Position numbers and translations under genes: made by a program. 64,000 nt of DNA from Photorhabdus heterorhabditis (GTDB lineage Bacteria > Pseudomonadota > Gammaproteobacteria > Enterobacterales > Enterobacteriaceae): NCBI RefSeq assembly GCF_018448905.1, contig NZ_RCWA01000015.1:1-64000 (forward strand), given 5' to 3'. Below, piece by piece: positions 7,736 to 15,728 of this stretch (positions are counted from its first letter, which is position 1; each line of letters begins with the position of its first letter). The notes below the pieces were generated by a model. That model was not told where the DNA came from. It made no database searches and saw only the letters and a list, made by a program, of their open reading frames with translations.

Positions 7736-8533
7736 ATGAGTCAATTTTATTGCAATGACATAAAAATAGATTACAATGATAGTGGTATTGGCCCTATTAC
7801 ATTATTACTCCTTCCTGGATGGTGTGAACCTAAAACGGTTTTTATCCCATTTGAAGCGTTGGCTTCGGAAACTTTCAGAATTATTAGCTTGGATTGGCGT
7901 AATCACGGACTATCTTCACAATCTGTATTGCCATTAACTCCAGAAATATTGTTAAATGATATTGTTTCGCTAATTAACTCATTAGAAATAGAGCAATTTA
8001 TACCAGTTTCGGTTGCTCACGCTAGCTGGATTGCTGCTGATATAGCAGAGATAATGCCAGAGAGAGTCTCTGCACTCGTATTTCTTGATTGGATTATGAC
8101 TAATCCTGATCCTGCATTCTTTCAAGCAATTAACTATATACAAGATCCTGAAAATTGGGTTTCAGCAAGGAATTCTTTATTTAATTCCTGGATGGGAGGA
8201 GGGAATAATAAAATTGTTGGAGATCATTTAGTTAAAGAAATGTCACAAGTGGGTTTTACTGTGTGGGAAGCGGCGGGAAAGGCGATAGCGGGGGCATATA
8301 ACAAATATGGTTCTCCTCTGGATAGATTAAAACTGTTATCGGGGCGTCATCAATGTATTCATATTTATTCTTTAGATAGACGAGGCCATTATTTGCTTGA
8401 GCAGCAAAAATTTTCTCACGAGAACTCTTTTTTCCAGGTTAAGCGATTGGAAAGTGCCAGAACACATTTGGGTATACTTGAGCAACCTGAAGAGGTTTAT
8501 CGCACCTTAAAAAGGTTTATATTAAAAGAATAG
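7736..8533 (+). CDS. Alpha/beta-hydrolase of the cofactor-free quinolone dioxygenase (HOD/QDO) family
   Basis: 265 residues, the length of HOD/QDO enzymes. Matches to remembered HOD run the whole length: LPGWC (~26-30), WRNHGLS (~54-60), IPVSVAHASW (~89-98), LDWIM with NPDPAF (~117-128), YGSPLDRL (~191-198), HIYS (~209-212), ARTH (~241-244). HOD and QDO cleave 3-hydroxy-4-quinolones with O2 and no cofactor, releasing CO. The His/Asp dyad is present (His244, Asp118), but the serine of the nucleophile elbow (HOD Ser101) is Ala94; the following His is kept. The substrate is unknown. The gene stands alone and is AT-rich. Confidence 0.75.
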   Translation: MSQFYCNDIKIDYNDSGIGPITLLLLPGWCEPKTVFIPFEALASETFRIISLDWRNHGLSSQSVLPLTPEILLNDIVSLINSLEIEQFIPVSVAHASWIAADIAEIMPERVSALVFLDWIMTNPDPAFFQAINYIQDPENWVSARNSLFNSWMGGGNNKIVGDHLVKEMSQVGFTVWEAAGKAIAGAYNKYGSPLDRLKLLSGRHQCIHIYSLDRRGHYLLEQQKFSHENSFFQVKRLESARTHLGILEQPEEVYRTLKRFILKE

Positions 8534-8824
8534 AGGAGACAGATCTGTGTTAGTACTTATCTTGTTTTCAAATGAATTGATAAAAGTGGGATCATTATAA
8601 CAAGATAGCAATGTATTATAGCGTTTAAGCACAGCACAGCACAGATAATGATTACTTTAAAGTGGATAGTTCAAGACAAGATAATAATATCTTGCCGTTT
8701 AATTCAGTAATACGGTATCAGAAAATTAGAAAATACACTGTGAGTTGGGTTTTCACGGAAAATATAATACTGATTATCAGTAGAAATATTATTTTGGGGG
8801 AATAATAAAAGTTCCAATTAATTA
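8534..8824. other. Intergenic stretch, no gene seen
   Basis: AT-rich, with a short tandem CACAG run near 8629-8644 and no convincing frame. The next palindromic repeat begins at 8825. Confidence 0.4.
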
Positions 8825-8949
8825 TATACCCTGTGGATTTCAAGATGGATCGCGACGAATCCCCGGGAGTATAGATAACTATGTGATCTGAGTGACCGGG
8901 GTGAGCGAGTGCAGCCAATAAAGGGGCAACTTGAAAGATAACGGGTATA
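8825..8949 (-). repeat. TATACCC/GGGTATA palindromic repeat, long form
   Basis: 125 bp bounded by TATACCC and GGGTATA. In this orientation it reads as the reverse of most copies in the window, with the CCCCGGGAG...CCGGGG inner arm. One of about ten dispersed intergenic copies. No coding potential is expected. Confidence 0.9.
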
Positions 8950-9053
8950 TATTCATCCATCATTCTAGTTTTCTTATCCATAATGACACATCACTGGGGG
9001 TTGCTGATGAGTGCGGTATTATACTAAATGTAAGTAATCACCTAACAAAATTT

Positions 9054-9081
9054 AAGGCTGCGCTATGTGTGGCCTTTTCTT
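9054..9081 (+). terminator. Hairpin terminator ahead of the lysis cassette
   Basis: AAGGCTGCGC (9054-9063) and GTGTGGCCTT (9067-9076) pair in RNA with three G.U wobbles and a 3-base loop, followed by TTCTT. It lies ~90 bases before the holin, where lambdoid late operons carry a terminator overcome by Q. TATACT at 9020-9025 is a -10 candidate just upstream. Confidence 0.5.
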
Positions 9082-9142
9082 ATTCTACTGATTTCGCAGT
9101 ATTCCTATTAACTCAAATTTAAGGCTACACGGCAGCCTATGG

Positions 9143-9165
9143 ATTCCCATTGTATGAATGGGAGT
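9143..9165 (+). promoter_or_regulatory. Hairpin over the holin ribosome binding site
   Basis: Bases 9143-9151 pair with 9157-9165 (9 bp, one U.G) around a 5-base loop. The 3' arm contains the GGAG (9161-9164) that serves the first holin start. This resembles the structure-directed-initiation hairpin that sets the holin/antiholin ratio in lambda S. Confidence 0.55.
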
Positions 9166-9170
9166 GAAGG

Positions 9171-9497
9171 ATGAAATACATGGATAAACAGCCTGACATC
9201 TGGATGCAGCTATGGTTATGGCTGCTGTCAGTCAAAGAACAAGGTATAGGTGCGGCACTGGCTGCTGCAATGGCTTATCTCAGAGGTCGATATAACGGCG
9301 GTAAATTCTGGACGACAATTATGGACGCCATTATGTGCGCCATGATTGCCTGGTTTATCCGTGATGTATTGGATTTTTTTGGTATGAGTACGGATTTGGC
9401 TTACATAGGCAGTGTCATTATTGGTTATCTGGGAACTGATTATTTTGGTCAGATCCTAAGAAAAGTTGTTAATAATAAAACAGGTAACAAACAGTAG
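9171..9497 (+). CDS. Lambda S-type phage holin with dual start motif
   Basis: 108 residues, as lambda S (107/105). KEQGIGAALAAAMAYLRGRY, MCAMIAWFIRD and YIGSVIIGYLGTD align closely with lambda S; three membrane segments are expected. S-type holins accumulate in the inner membrane and at a set time form large holes that release the endolysin. The start reads MKYM: two ATGs (9171, 9180) separated by Lys-Tyr, each with its own Shine-Dalgarno (GGAG 9161-9164; AAGG 9167-9170), like the lambda antiholin/holin pair. First gene of holin-endolysin-Rz/Rz1, with no other phage genes nearby. Confidence 0.9.
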   Translation: MKYMDKQPDIWMQLWLWLLSVKEQGIGAALAAAMAYLRGRYNGGKFWTTIMDAIMCAMIAWFIRDVLDFFGMSTDLAYIGSVIIGYLGTDYFGQILRKVVNNKTGNKQ

Positions 9498-9506
9498 GAG
9501 CAGATT

Positions 9507-9908
9507 ATGAGCAGAGGTATTCGAAACAATAACCCTGGCAATATTCGCTGGGGGGATGATTGGCAAGGTTTGGTGCCTGAATCACAGCGTACCGATAAAT
9601 CTTTTTGTCAGTTTATCAGTCCTGAATATGGTATTCGGGCAATGATTAAAATTCTGCATAACTATAATAGAAAATATAATCTCAAAACAGTGGGAGGCAT
9701 CATTTCACGATGGGCCCCTCCCAATGAAAATAATACGGATGGTTATGTTAATCGTGTGTGTAAAGACACTGGGGTTAGTTGCGATCAGGTTATTGATGTG
9801 TTTAATAAGATATTTATGATAAAAATTATTAAAGCCATTATTACAGTGGAAAATGGTAGCCAGCCCTATAGCAATGAGGTGATTGATAAAGCCTTTTCAC
9901 TTTTGTAG
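9507..9908 (+). CDS. Putative phage endolysin (P5-like lytic protein)
   Basis: 133 residues beginning MSRGIRNNNPGNIRWGDDWQGL, the NNPGNI-W motif of small phage lytic/structural P5-like proteins. No signal peptide or SAR segment is evident, consistent with release through a large-hole S-type holin. It sits 9 bases after the holin and 9 before Rz, the place of the cell-wall hydrolase in lambdoid lysis cassettes. The peptidoglycan bond cleaved cannot be stated; the lytic role comes mainly from position and family resemblance. Confidence 0.7.
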   Translation: MSRGIRNNNPGNIRWGDDWQGLVPESQRTDKSFCQFISPEYGIRAMIKILHNYNRKYNLKTVGGIISRWAPPNENNTDGYVNRVCKDTGVSCDQVIDVFNKIFMIKIIKAIITVENGSQPYSNEVIDKAFSLL

Positions 9909-9917
9909 GGTGATATT

Positions 9918-10367
9918 ATGAAGTTTAATTCTCATAGTTACACGATCATTGCTCTGGCTCTTGTTTCATTGCTGGCGTATCACTATTACGGTAAGTATAC
10001 CAAACAGCTTGATGCAACAGTTCAGCTACAGAGTCGGCTGTTGGAGCAACAGAATGAAATTGTCAGTCAGCAGGAGCGGATAAAACGCTTGTCTGAGTTG
10101 GATGATAAACATACAAAGGAACTTGCTAATGCGAAATCTGAAATTGACGTTCTTCGTAATAATGTTGCCGCTGGTCGTCTCAGGTTGCGCATCGCGGCAA
10201 CCTGTAGTCAGAGCGAAACTGGTTCCTCCGGCAGCGTGGGCCATGCAGGAACCCCACGATTTAACCCGGCAGCTGAACAAGATTATTTCGATCTCCGAAG
10301 AATGATTGTTGAGAATGAGAAACAAACTAAATACTTGCAGGACTACATCAAAACTCAGTGTCAGTAG
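9918..10367 (+). CDS. Rz-like inner-membrane spanin subunit
   Basis: 149 residues: N-terminal membrane segment at ~9-24, then a long coiled-coil periplasmic region rich in Gln, Glu and Lys, the plan of lambda Rz. With the lipoprotein Rz1 encoded inside it in another frame, it would bridge the inner and outer membranes and disrupt the outer membrane at the last step of lysis. Last gene of the cassette; a hairpin overlaps its stop codon. Confidence 0.85.
   Translation: MKFNSHSYTIIALALVSLLAYHYYGKYTKQLDATVQLQSRLLEQQNEIVSQQERIKRLSELDDKHTKELANAKSEIDVLRNNVAAGRLRLRIAATCSQSETGSSGSVGHAGTPRFNPAAEQDYFDLRRMIVENEKQTKYLQDYIKTQCQ
10129..10305 (+). CDS. Rz1-like outer-membrane spanin lipoprotein, nested in Rz
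   Basis: 58 residues in the +1 frame inside Rz. A signal peptide ends in the lipobox VVSGC (Cys20), followed by a short Pro/Ala-containing mature part, as in Rz1. The start at 10129 is preferred over 10102 because AAGGA lies 8 bases before it. Complete nesting within Rz is the classic embedded spanin arrangement and strongly supports both calls. Confidence 0.85.
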   Translation: MRNLKLTFFVIMLPLVVSGCASRQPVVRAKLVPPAAWAMQEPHDLTRQLNKIISISEE

Positions 10368-10380
10368 CTGAGTTTTGATA
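10349..10380 (+). terminator. Terminator of the lysis cassette
   Basis: Perfect 11-bp stem TCAAAACTCAG / CTGAGTTTTGA (10349-10359, 10369-10379) with a 9-base loop that carries the Rz stop codon. The T-run is only TTTT within the 3' arm, so efficiency is uncertain. Confidence 0.55.
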
Positions 10381-10442
10381 ATGTTGCTGTGAAACAACGT
10401 AGATATTGGGTTGGTTATCAGGGAAGTATGCTGAAGTTGATT

Positions 10443-10569
10443 TATACCTGTTATCTTTCAAGTTGCCTCTTGGTTGGCTGCACTCACTCACCCCGGTCAC
10501 AGAGTTATCTATGCTCCCGGGGATTCGCTCCCTTGCCGCCGCGATGCAAATTGAAATCTATTGGGTATA
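10443..10569 (+). repeat. TATACC/GGGTATA palindromic repeat, long form
   Basis: 127 bp; carries the CTCACTCACCCCGG and CCCGGGGATTCGC inner arms and ends TTGAAATCTATTGGGTATA. It lies between the lysis cassette and the convergent VOC gene. Confidence 0.9.
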
Positions 10570-10572
10570 GAA

Positions 10573-10968
10573 TCAAACAGGGGATGCCGTGTTTTGTAAC
10601 ACAACCCGATAACCATCAATATCTTCAAACGTTTTACCTTGAACATCCCAATATGGGTTGTAAGAAGGGACATCAATGAAACCAGCGGTTTTCATTAATG
10701 ATGTTTGATGTAACCACTCTGAATGGCTTGGTATATAGAAGGCCAGTAAATTATCCTGTGTCGGCGCTCTGCCTACCGTTGTGCCGCGATGATGTGTAAA
10801 TTCGAGGTGCCAAAGATGATTTGGGTGTCCCAGCATAACGCCGTCGAAGTTTTCATGATTTTTAAATTTAGCTAAAACAATAAATCCTAAACCTTGGCAG
10901 TACATTTCAACGATCTGATTTAGGTTATCTGTTGGCCTGGCTATCCTTAGGATGGTTGATTTGTTCAT
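10573..10968 (-). CDS. VOC (glyoxalase/bleomycin-resistance) family protein
   Basis: 131 residues with a single vicinal-oxygen-chelate fold: ILRIARPTDNLNQIVEMYCQGLGF at the start, LWHLEFTHH in the middle, NPYWDVQGKTFEDIDGYRVVLQ at the end, which is the DPdGyrv C-terminal strand of the fold. Such proteins bind a metal and act as lyases, dioxygenases or drug-binding resistance proteins; the substrate here is unknown. It is transcribed towards the lysis cassette, from which a palindromic repeat separates it. Confidence 0.82.
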   Translation of the reverse strand: MNKSTILRIARPTDNLNQIVEMYCQGLGFIVLAKFKNHENFDGVMLGHPNHLWHLEFTHHRGTTVGRAPTQDNLLAFYIPSHSEWLHQTSLMKTAGFIDVPSYNPYWDVQGKTFEDIDGYRVVLQNTASPV

Positions 10969-11696
10969 GATGGTTCCGGTTGGTAAATTTTTTATTGGAT
11001 TTGTTCAACTTACAGATTTTTTGTCTCTACTCTATATAAAACAGCCAACATAGTAGTTGAGAGCCGCGAAAATACAAAATGGTAAACTTAAAGAAACCAG
11101 AGTAGTTTGAAATTTTGATAAAATATACTTAAGTTTATTATTTTTAATATGTAAAATATAGTAATGTTATTATTTGTTTTTTGTTAATTTATTGTTTTGT
11201 GTTTGTGCTTTTTTGGCAAGTTTATGGTCTACCTTTTGGCTTATTACCATAGTATGAATTATAAAATCATTTACTAATTAAGCATTGATTTTGATATAAG
11301 TAGAAATGTATTTTTCTAGCAATGTGATCATAAATATGCATTTAGTTTCAACAAGTTCTGGTGATATTTTCTCTTTCCTGTATCAGGGATATTCAACTCT
11401 TACTTTCTATTTGCAACAATATCTTGCAAAATACATTTTATAATTAAATAGTTTGTGATTATATTATTTGTTTGATTTATTTTCTATTTAGTAGCCGGAG
11501 CTTATCAAAGGTACTAAGCTGATTTTGATTGTTTTTACAAAGTGATACGATCAATGGCTCAATATGCTATGATACTTAAACAAAATTTTTATATTATATT
11601 ATATCTTATTATATTATAATCTTACTTTCTTAAGGAGATTATAATTAATACTGTTTGTGTATTTTTTGTTTATTATTTTTTAAGGATAAAAGTCTG
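10969..11696. other. AT-rich leader region before wza
   Basis: About 730 bases without a gene. An inverted repeat AGCTTA/TAAGCT at 11499-11504 and 11515-11520, followed by a T-rich run, could be an attenuator. I looked for the ops element GGCGGTAG common before capsule operons and did not find it. Confidence 0.4.
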
Positions 11697-12842
11697 ATGA
11701 ATATAAAGGAATTAATTATAGTTCAAGCGTTGTCTTGTTCTATGTTATTAGGTGGTTGTACGGTTGCTCCTGGGAGCGGCCTTCCTATTTATAATAAAGA
11801 AATAATCAATGATAATGATAGTAACTATGACATTAATAATTTGGTAAATGTTTATCCGGTGACACCGCAGTTAATTGAAAAATTGCGGGTGAATTCTGCT
11901 ATTGCTCGTCCAAATCCTGAACTAGATAAAGAATTGCAGCAATATGAATATTGTATTGGTGTGGGTGATGTAATCATGGTTACTGTCTGGGATCATCCTG
12001 AACTAACAACGCCTGCGGGGCAATATCGCAGTGCTAGTGATACCGGTAACTGGGTACATTCTGATGGAACAATTTTTTACCCATATATTGGCAGATTGTA
12101 TGTAAAGGGGAAAACAGTTACTCAGGTGCGTACCATGATTACGAATAAGTTATCAAAGTATATCGAATCACCTCAGGTCGATGTCAATGTTGCTGCTTTC
12201 CGTTCACAAAAAGCTTATGTAACCGGTGAAGTTGTTAGGTCAGATCAACAGGCTATCACTAATGTTCCTTTAACTGTGATTGATGCGATTAACCATGCCG
12301 GCGGTTTGACTGAAAATGCTGACTGGAAGAGAGCTGTTTTAACTCATAAAGGAAAAGAAACAGTCATTTCTCTTCAAGATTTAATGCAAAACGGGGATCT
12401 AAAGCAGAATCGTCTGCTCTATTCCGGTGATATTTTATATATTCCTCGTAATGATGATTTGAAAGTGTTTGTTATGGGAGAAGTGAAAAAGCAAAGTACT
12501 TTACGTATGGACCGTAGTGGAATGACCTTGACCGAGGCATTAGGTAATGCTGAAGGTATAGATCAATTATCAAGCGATGCCAGTGGCATTTTTGTGATTC
12601 GTTCATTGCGCAATACACCTGATAAGAGTGGGAAAATAGCAAATATCTATCAGCTCAATGCGAAGGATGCGACAACGTTAATCTTGGGAACTGAGTTTAA
12701 TTTGCAACCTTATGATATTGTTTATGTTACCAGTGCACCAATTGTTCGCTGGAATCGGGTTATTAGTCAACTGGTGCCAACAATATCAAGCATTAACAGT
12801 TTGACAGAAACAACCAAGTGGATTCGTAAGTGGCCTAATTGA
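11697..12842 (+). CDS. wza: Outer-membrane polysaccharide export lipoprotein Wza
   Basis: 381 residues (E. coli Wza 379). The signal peptide ends at the lipobox LLGGC; the body has the poly_export and SLBB domains ([18 protein letters not shown], then YVTGEV and VFVMGEV repeats) and a C-terminal amphipathic helix ending WIRKWPN, the outer-membrane helix of Wza. Octameric Wza forms the channel through which group 1 capsule or colanic acid leaves the cell. The ATG at 11697 (AAGGAT upstream) is preferred over one at 11655, since it puts the signal peptide at the N-terminus. It overlaps wzb. Confidence 0.93.
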   Translation: MNIKELIIVQALSCSMLLGGCTVAPGSGLPIYNKEIINDNDSNYDINNLVNVYPVTPQLIEKLRVNSAIARPNPELDKELQQYEYCIGVGDVIMVTVWDHPELTTPAGQYRSASDTGNWVHSDGTIFYPYIGRLYVKGKTVTQVRTMITNKLSKYIESPQVDVNVAAFRSQKAYVTGEVVRSDQQAITNVPLTVIDAINHAGGLTENADWKRAVLTHKGKETVISLQDLMQNGDLKQNRLLYSGDILYIPRNDDLKVFVMGEVKKQSTLRMDRSGMTLTEALGNAEGIDQLSSDASGIFVIRSLRNTPDKSGKIANIYQLNAKDATTLILGTEFNLQPYDIVYVTSAPIVRWNRVISQLVPTISSINSLTETTKWIRKWPN

Positions 12843-13270
12843 TGTTTAATTCTATTTTGATTGTTTGTGTAGGTAACATTTGTCGATCTCCAACAGGAGA
12901 GCGTTTATTGAGGCGGTTATTCCCTCAGAAAGAGATTTATTCTGCGGGAATATCAGCTCTGATTGGTAAACCTGCACATGAGCTTTCTAGTAAAGTTGCT
13001 GCTAGACATGGATTGTCTCTAGGAGGACATACAGCTCGTCAATTAACCAGTGAGTTATGTCAGCAGTCAAATCTGATTCTGGTTATGGAAAAAAAACATA
13101 TTGAGGCGGTAAATAGAGTTAACTTGGGAGCAAGAGGGAAGACAATGCTCTTAGGCCATTGGCTAAGTGAAATGGAGATTCCTGATCCTTATAAATCTGA
13201 TACCGAGGTTTATGAATATGTATATCAATTATTATTTAAAAGCGCTAATAGTTGGTTAGGGAAATTATAA
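12842..13270 (+). CDS. wzb: Low-molecular-weight protein tyrosine phosphatase Wzb
   Basis: 142 residues with the CxxxxxR(S/T) signature near the N-terminus (VGNICRSPTGERLL) and the general-acid Asp in IPDPYKSD. Wzb removes phosphate from the tyrosine kinase Wzc, and this cycle is needed for capsule polymer assembly. The ATG overlaps the wza stop (TGATG). wzc follows after ~70 bases. Confidence 0.93.
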   Translation: MFNSILIVCVGNICRSPTGERLLRRLFPQKEIYSAGISALIGKPAHELSSKVAARHGLSLGGHTARQLTSELCQQSNLILVMEKKHIEAVNRVNLGARGKTMLLGHWLSEMEIPDPYKSDTEVYEYVYQLLFKSANSWLGKL

Positions 13271-13339
13271 CTTATAAGTGTCCTTTGATTTTTGTTTTTT
13301 ATTTTTTATTACTTCTTAATAAGCAATTATAGGCTTTTT

Positions 13340-15481
13340 ATGACTACATCAGATAAATCAAGTCACACTCATACGGATAGTGATGAAATTGATTTAGGCC
13401 GTCTTCTTAGTGCCTTATTCGATTATCGCTGGATTATTGGCGGAGTCACTCTATTATTCACTGTTATTGGTCTTTGTTATGCCTTGATTGCTACACCGGT
13501 ATACAAAGCGAATGCTTTATTGCAGGTTGAAAAGAAAAGTAGTGCGTTGTCTTTAGTCGGGGACATGACGGATATGCTATCTGGAAGGCCGTCAGATACA
13601 GCAGCAGAATTAGAGCTGTTAGTTTCCCGGATGATAATAGGAAAAACAGTAAGAGATTTGGATCTGGATGTTCAGGTTGAAGCTGATTATTTTCCTGTGG
13701 TAGGTAAAGGTATTGCTCGTCTTCGTGGTATGCCAAAGCCTAACATTGTTATTAAAAATTTTACTGTATCGTCACATAATATTAACAAGGCTGTGAAAAT
13801 ATATGTTGATGATTCAGAACATTATCGATTGGAATTCGACGGTCAGGTTTTTAACGGGCAAGTTAATAAGGTATTTGATGCTGATGGTATAAATTTGCTT
13901 ATATCAAATATCTCGGCTCCTCCCGGACAAAGTTTTACATTGGTTAAAAAGGCCCAGTTAAATGTAATTCGTGGGTTGCAACAATCTTTGCGGGTAACGG
14001 AGAAAGGAAATAATACCGGTATTATTTCGCTTGAAATAGAAGGTGATGATCGTGCAAGGATAAAACTGATACTTGATAGTATCAGTAAAAATTACTTGCG
14101 ACAGAATGTGACAAGGAAGACCGAAGAAGCTGAGAGTAGTCTTAATTTCTTAAAGAATCATTTACCTAAAGTTAAAATGGCGCTCAATCGCTCCGAAGAG
14201 TTGCTTAATCAATATCGTCAAGCTAATGAATCTATTGATTTATCGCTTGAAGCAAAATCTGCTCTGGAGACATTGGTCCAGATTGAAAAACAGCTTAATG
14301 AACTGACTTTCAAAGAAGCTGAGTTACAGCAATTGTATACCAAACAACATCCTGCTTATGTTGCATTGCTTGATAAACGCAAGACTCTGGCTGATACCAA
14401 AAAAGAGTTGAATCAGTCAATCAAACGGTTACCTAAAACCCAGCAGGAAATTTTACGCTTGACCAGGGATGTCCAGGTTGGGCAAGAAATTTATGTTCAG
14501 TTACTTAATAAACAGCAAGAGCTGAACATTCTAAAAGCCGGGACGGTGGGTAATGTACGTATTATTGATGAAGCTGTTGTAGAATCTTCAGCGATAAAAC
14601 CGAAAAAGTCTTTGATCATTGCTGTTATGATGATGTTAGGGCTTATATTATCAATTGGATTAGTTTTAGTACGCGTATTGTTCCGCAAAGGAATTGAAAG
14701 TCCCGAACAGTTGGAAGAAATAGGGATTTCTGTTTATGCGACTATTCCATTATCGGAGACTCAAACTAAGCTTGAGCAGCAACAGAAAAAGAGACCTTAT
14801 CATCAGAGATTACGGTTATTAGCGATTCATGACCCTACTGACTTGGCGATTGAAGCATTACGTAGTCTTAGAACAACTTTGCATTTTTCAATGATGGAAT
14901 CTGCAAATAAAATTATTCTTCTTTCTGGTCCTGCTCCTGAATTGGGAAAATCCTTTATTTCAGTAAACCTTGCAGCAGTATTGGCATTAGGTAATAAAAA
15001 AGTTCTTTTAATAGATGCGGATATGAGAAGAGGGCATTTACATAAGGTGTTAGAAAGCCCTCAGTCTCCAGGGCTTTCAGAATATCTGGCTGGTCAGAAT
15101 CAGATAAAAGAGACTATCACCAGAACTTATCTTACTGAGCTTGATTTTGTTAGTCGAGGTACTATTCCGCCTAATCCGTCAGAGTTGCTCATGCATAGTA
15201 GGTTTAAGGAGTTATTATCTTGGGCAGAAGAGCATTATGATTATGTCTTGGTAGATACCCCTCCTATTTTGGCTGTAACTGATGCTGCAATCATTGGAAG
15301 ATATGCCGGAACTTCATTATTAATTGCTCGTTATTATAAAACGCGGGTTAAAGAAGTTGGTGTTGCTATTCGCCGTTTTGAGCAAAATGGCACGCATATT
15401 AAAGGCGTATTGTTAAATGCTGTAGAGAAGAATTCGAGTCTCTATTACGGCGGACATTATCAATACAGTTATAAGGATTGA
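13340..15481 (+). CDS. wzc: Tyrosine autokinase / polysaccharide co-polymerase Wzc
   Basis: 713 residues from the ATG at 13340 (E. coli Wzc 720); an earlier ATG at 13292 adds an unlikely leader. N-terminal Wzz domain with a membrane segment near residue 35, a coiled-coil periplasmic region, a second membrane segment near 430, then the cytoplasmic BY-kinase: Walker A GPAPELGKS (~528), Walker A' LLIDADMRR (~555), Walker B LVDTPPIL (~636) and a tyrosine-rich tail (SLYYGGHYQYSYKD). It controls chain length and export together with Wza. No glycosyltransferase genes follow; the three-gene set ends at a terminator. Confidence 0.93.
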   Translation: MTTSDKSSHTHTDSDEIDLGRLLSALFDYRWIIGGVTLLFTVIGLCYALIATPVYKANALLQVEKKSSALSLVGDMTDMLSGRPSDTAAELELLVSRMIIGKTVRDLDLDVQVEADYFPVVGKGIARLRGMPKPNIVIKNFTVSSHNINKAVKIYVDDSEHYRLEFDGQVFNGQVNKVFDADGINLLISNISAPPGQSFTLVKKAQLNVIRGLQQSLRVTEKGNNTGIISLEIEGDDRARIKLILDSISKNYLRQNVTRKTEEAESSLNFLKNHLPKVKMALNRSEELLNQYRQANESIDLSLEAKSALETLVQIEKQLNELTFKEAELQQLYTKQHPAYVALLDKRKTLADTKKELNQSIKRLPKTQQEILRLTRDVQVGQEIYVQLLNKQQELNILKAGTVGNVRIIDEAVVESSAIKPKKSLIIAVMMMLGLILSIGLVLVRVLFRKGIESPEQLEEIGISVYATIPLSETQTKLEQQQKKRPYHQRLRLLAIHDPTDLAIEALRSLRTTLHFSMMESANKIILLSGPAPELGKSFISVNLAAVLALGNKKVLLIDADMRRGHLHKVLESPQSPGLSEYLAGQNQIKETITRTYLTELDFVSRGTIPPNPSELLMHSRFKELLSWAEEHYDYVLVDTPPILAVTDAAIIGRYAGTSLLIARYYKTRVKEVGVAIRRFEQNGTHIKGVLLNAVEKNSSLYYGGHYQYSYKD

Positions 15482-15488
15482 TTTGTTT

Positions 15489-15523
15489 TTCTCCGGCCTT
15501 TAGCCGTAGGTCGGAGAAATTTT
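15489..15523 (+). terminator. Terminator after wza-wzb-wzc
   Basis: TTCTCCG-G-CCT pairs with AGG-T-CGGAGAA over 15489-15518 (one G.U), followed by ATTTT. It closes the operon right after wzc. Confidence 0.75.
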
Positions 15524-15728
15524 ATCAATGAAATCTTATTTTTTCTGCTTTTTGACTGTGGATAGGTTTACTCAAGGAAGAGGAAAATTGATTATTTTTC
15601 CTTTTATTTTTAAGGGATTGTCTCAGAACATCTACTGAACTTTTTCTGTTGCTATTTTATACCTTTACAGTTGCAGAATGTAACTATAAGATGTATTTAT
15701 TATGTAACTTAATTTCTGGGGAAATCCA

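Noticed and set aside
8718-9122. Short frames on both strands around the repeat at 8825
   Set aside because: They exist only because the palindromic repeat lacks stops; composition is not coding-like.
10389-10679. 96-codon plus-strand frame with an apparent lipobox
   Set aside because: It runs straight through a palindromic repeat and overlaps the VOC gene antisense; the lipobox-like part is repeat sequence.
10969-11696. JUMPstart/ops element before wza
   Set aside because: The core GGCGGTAG was searched for by eye and is not present.
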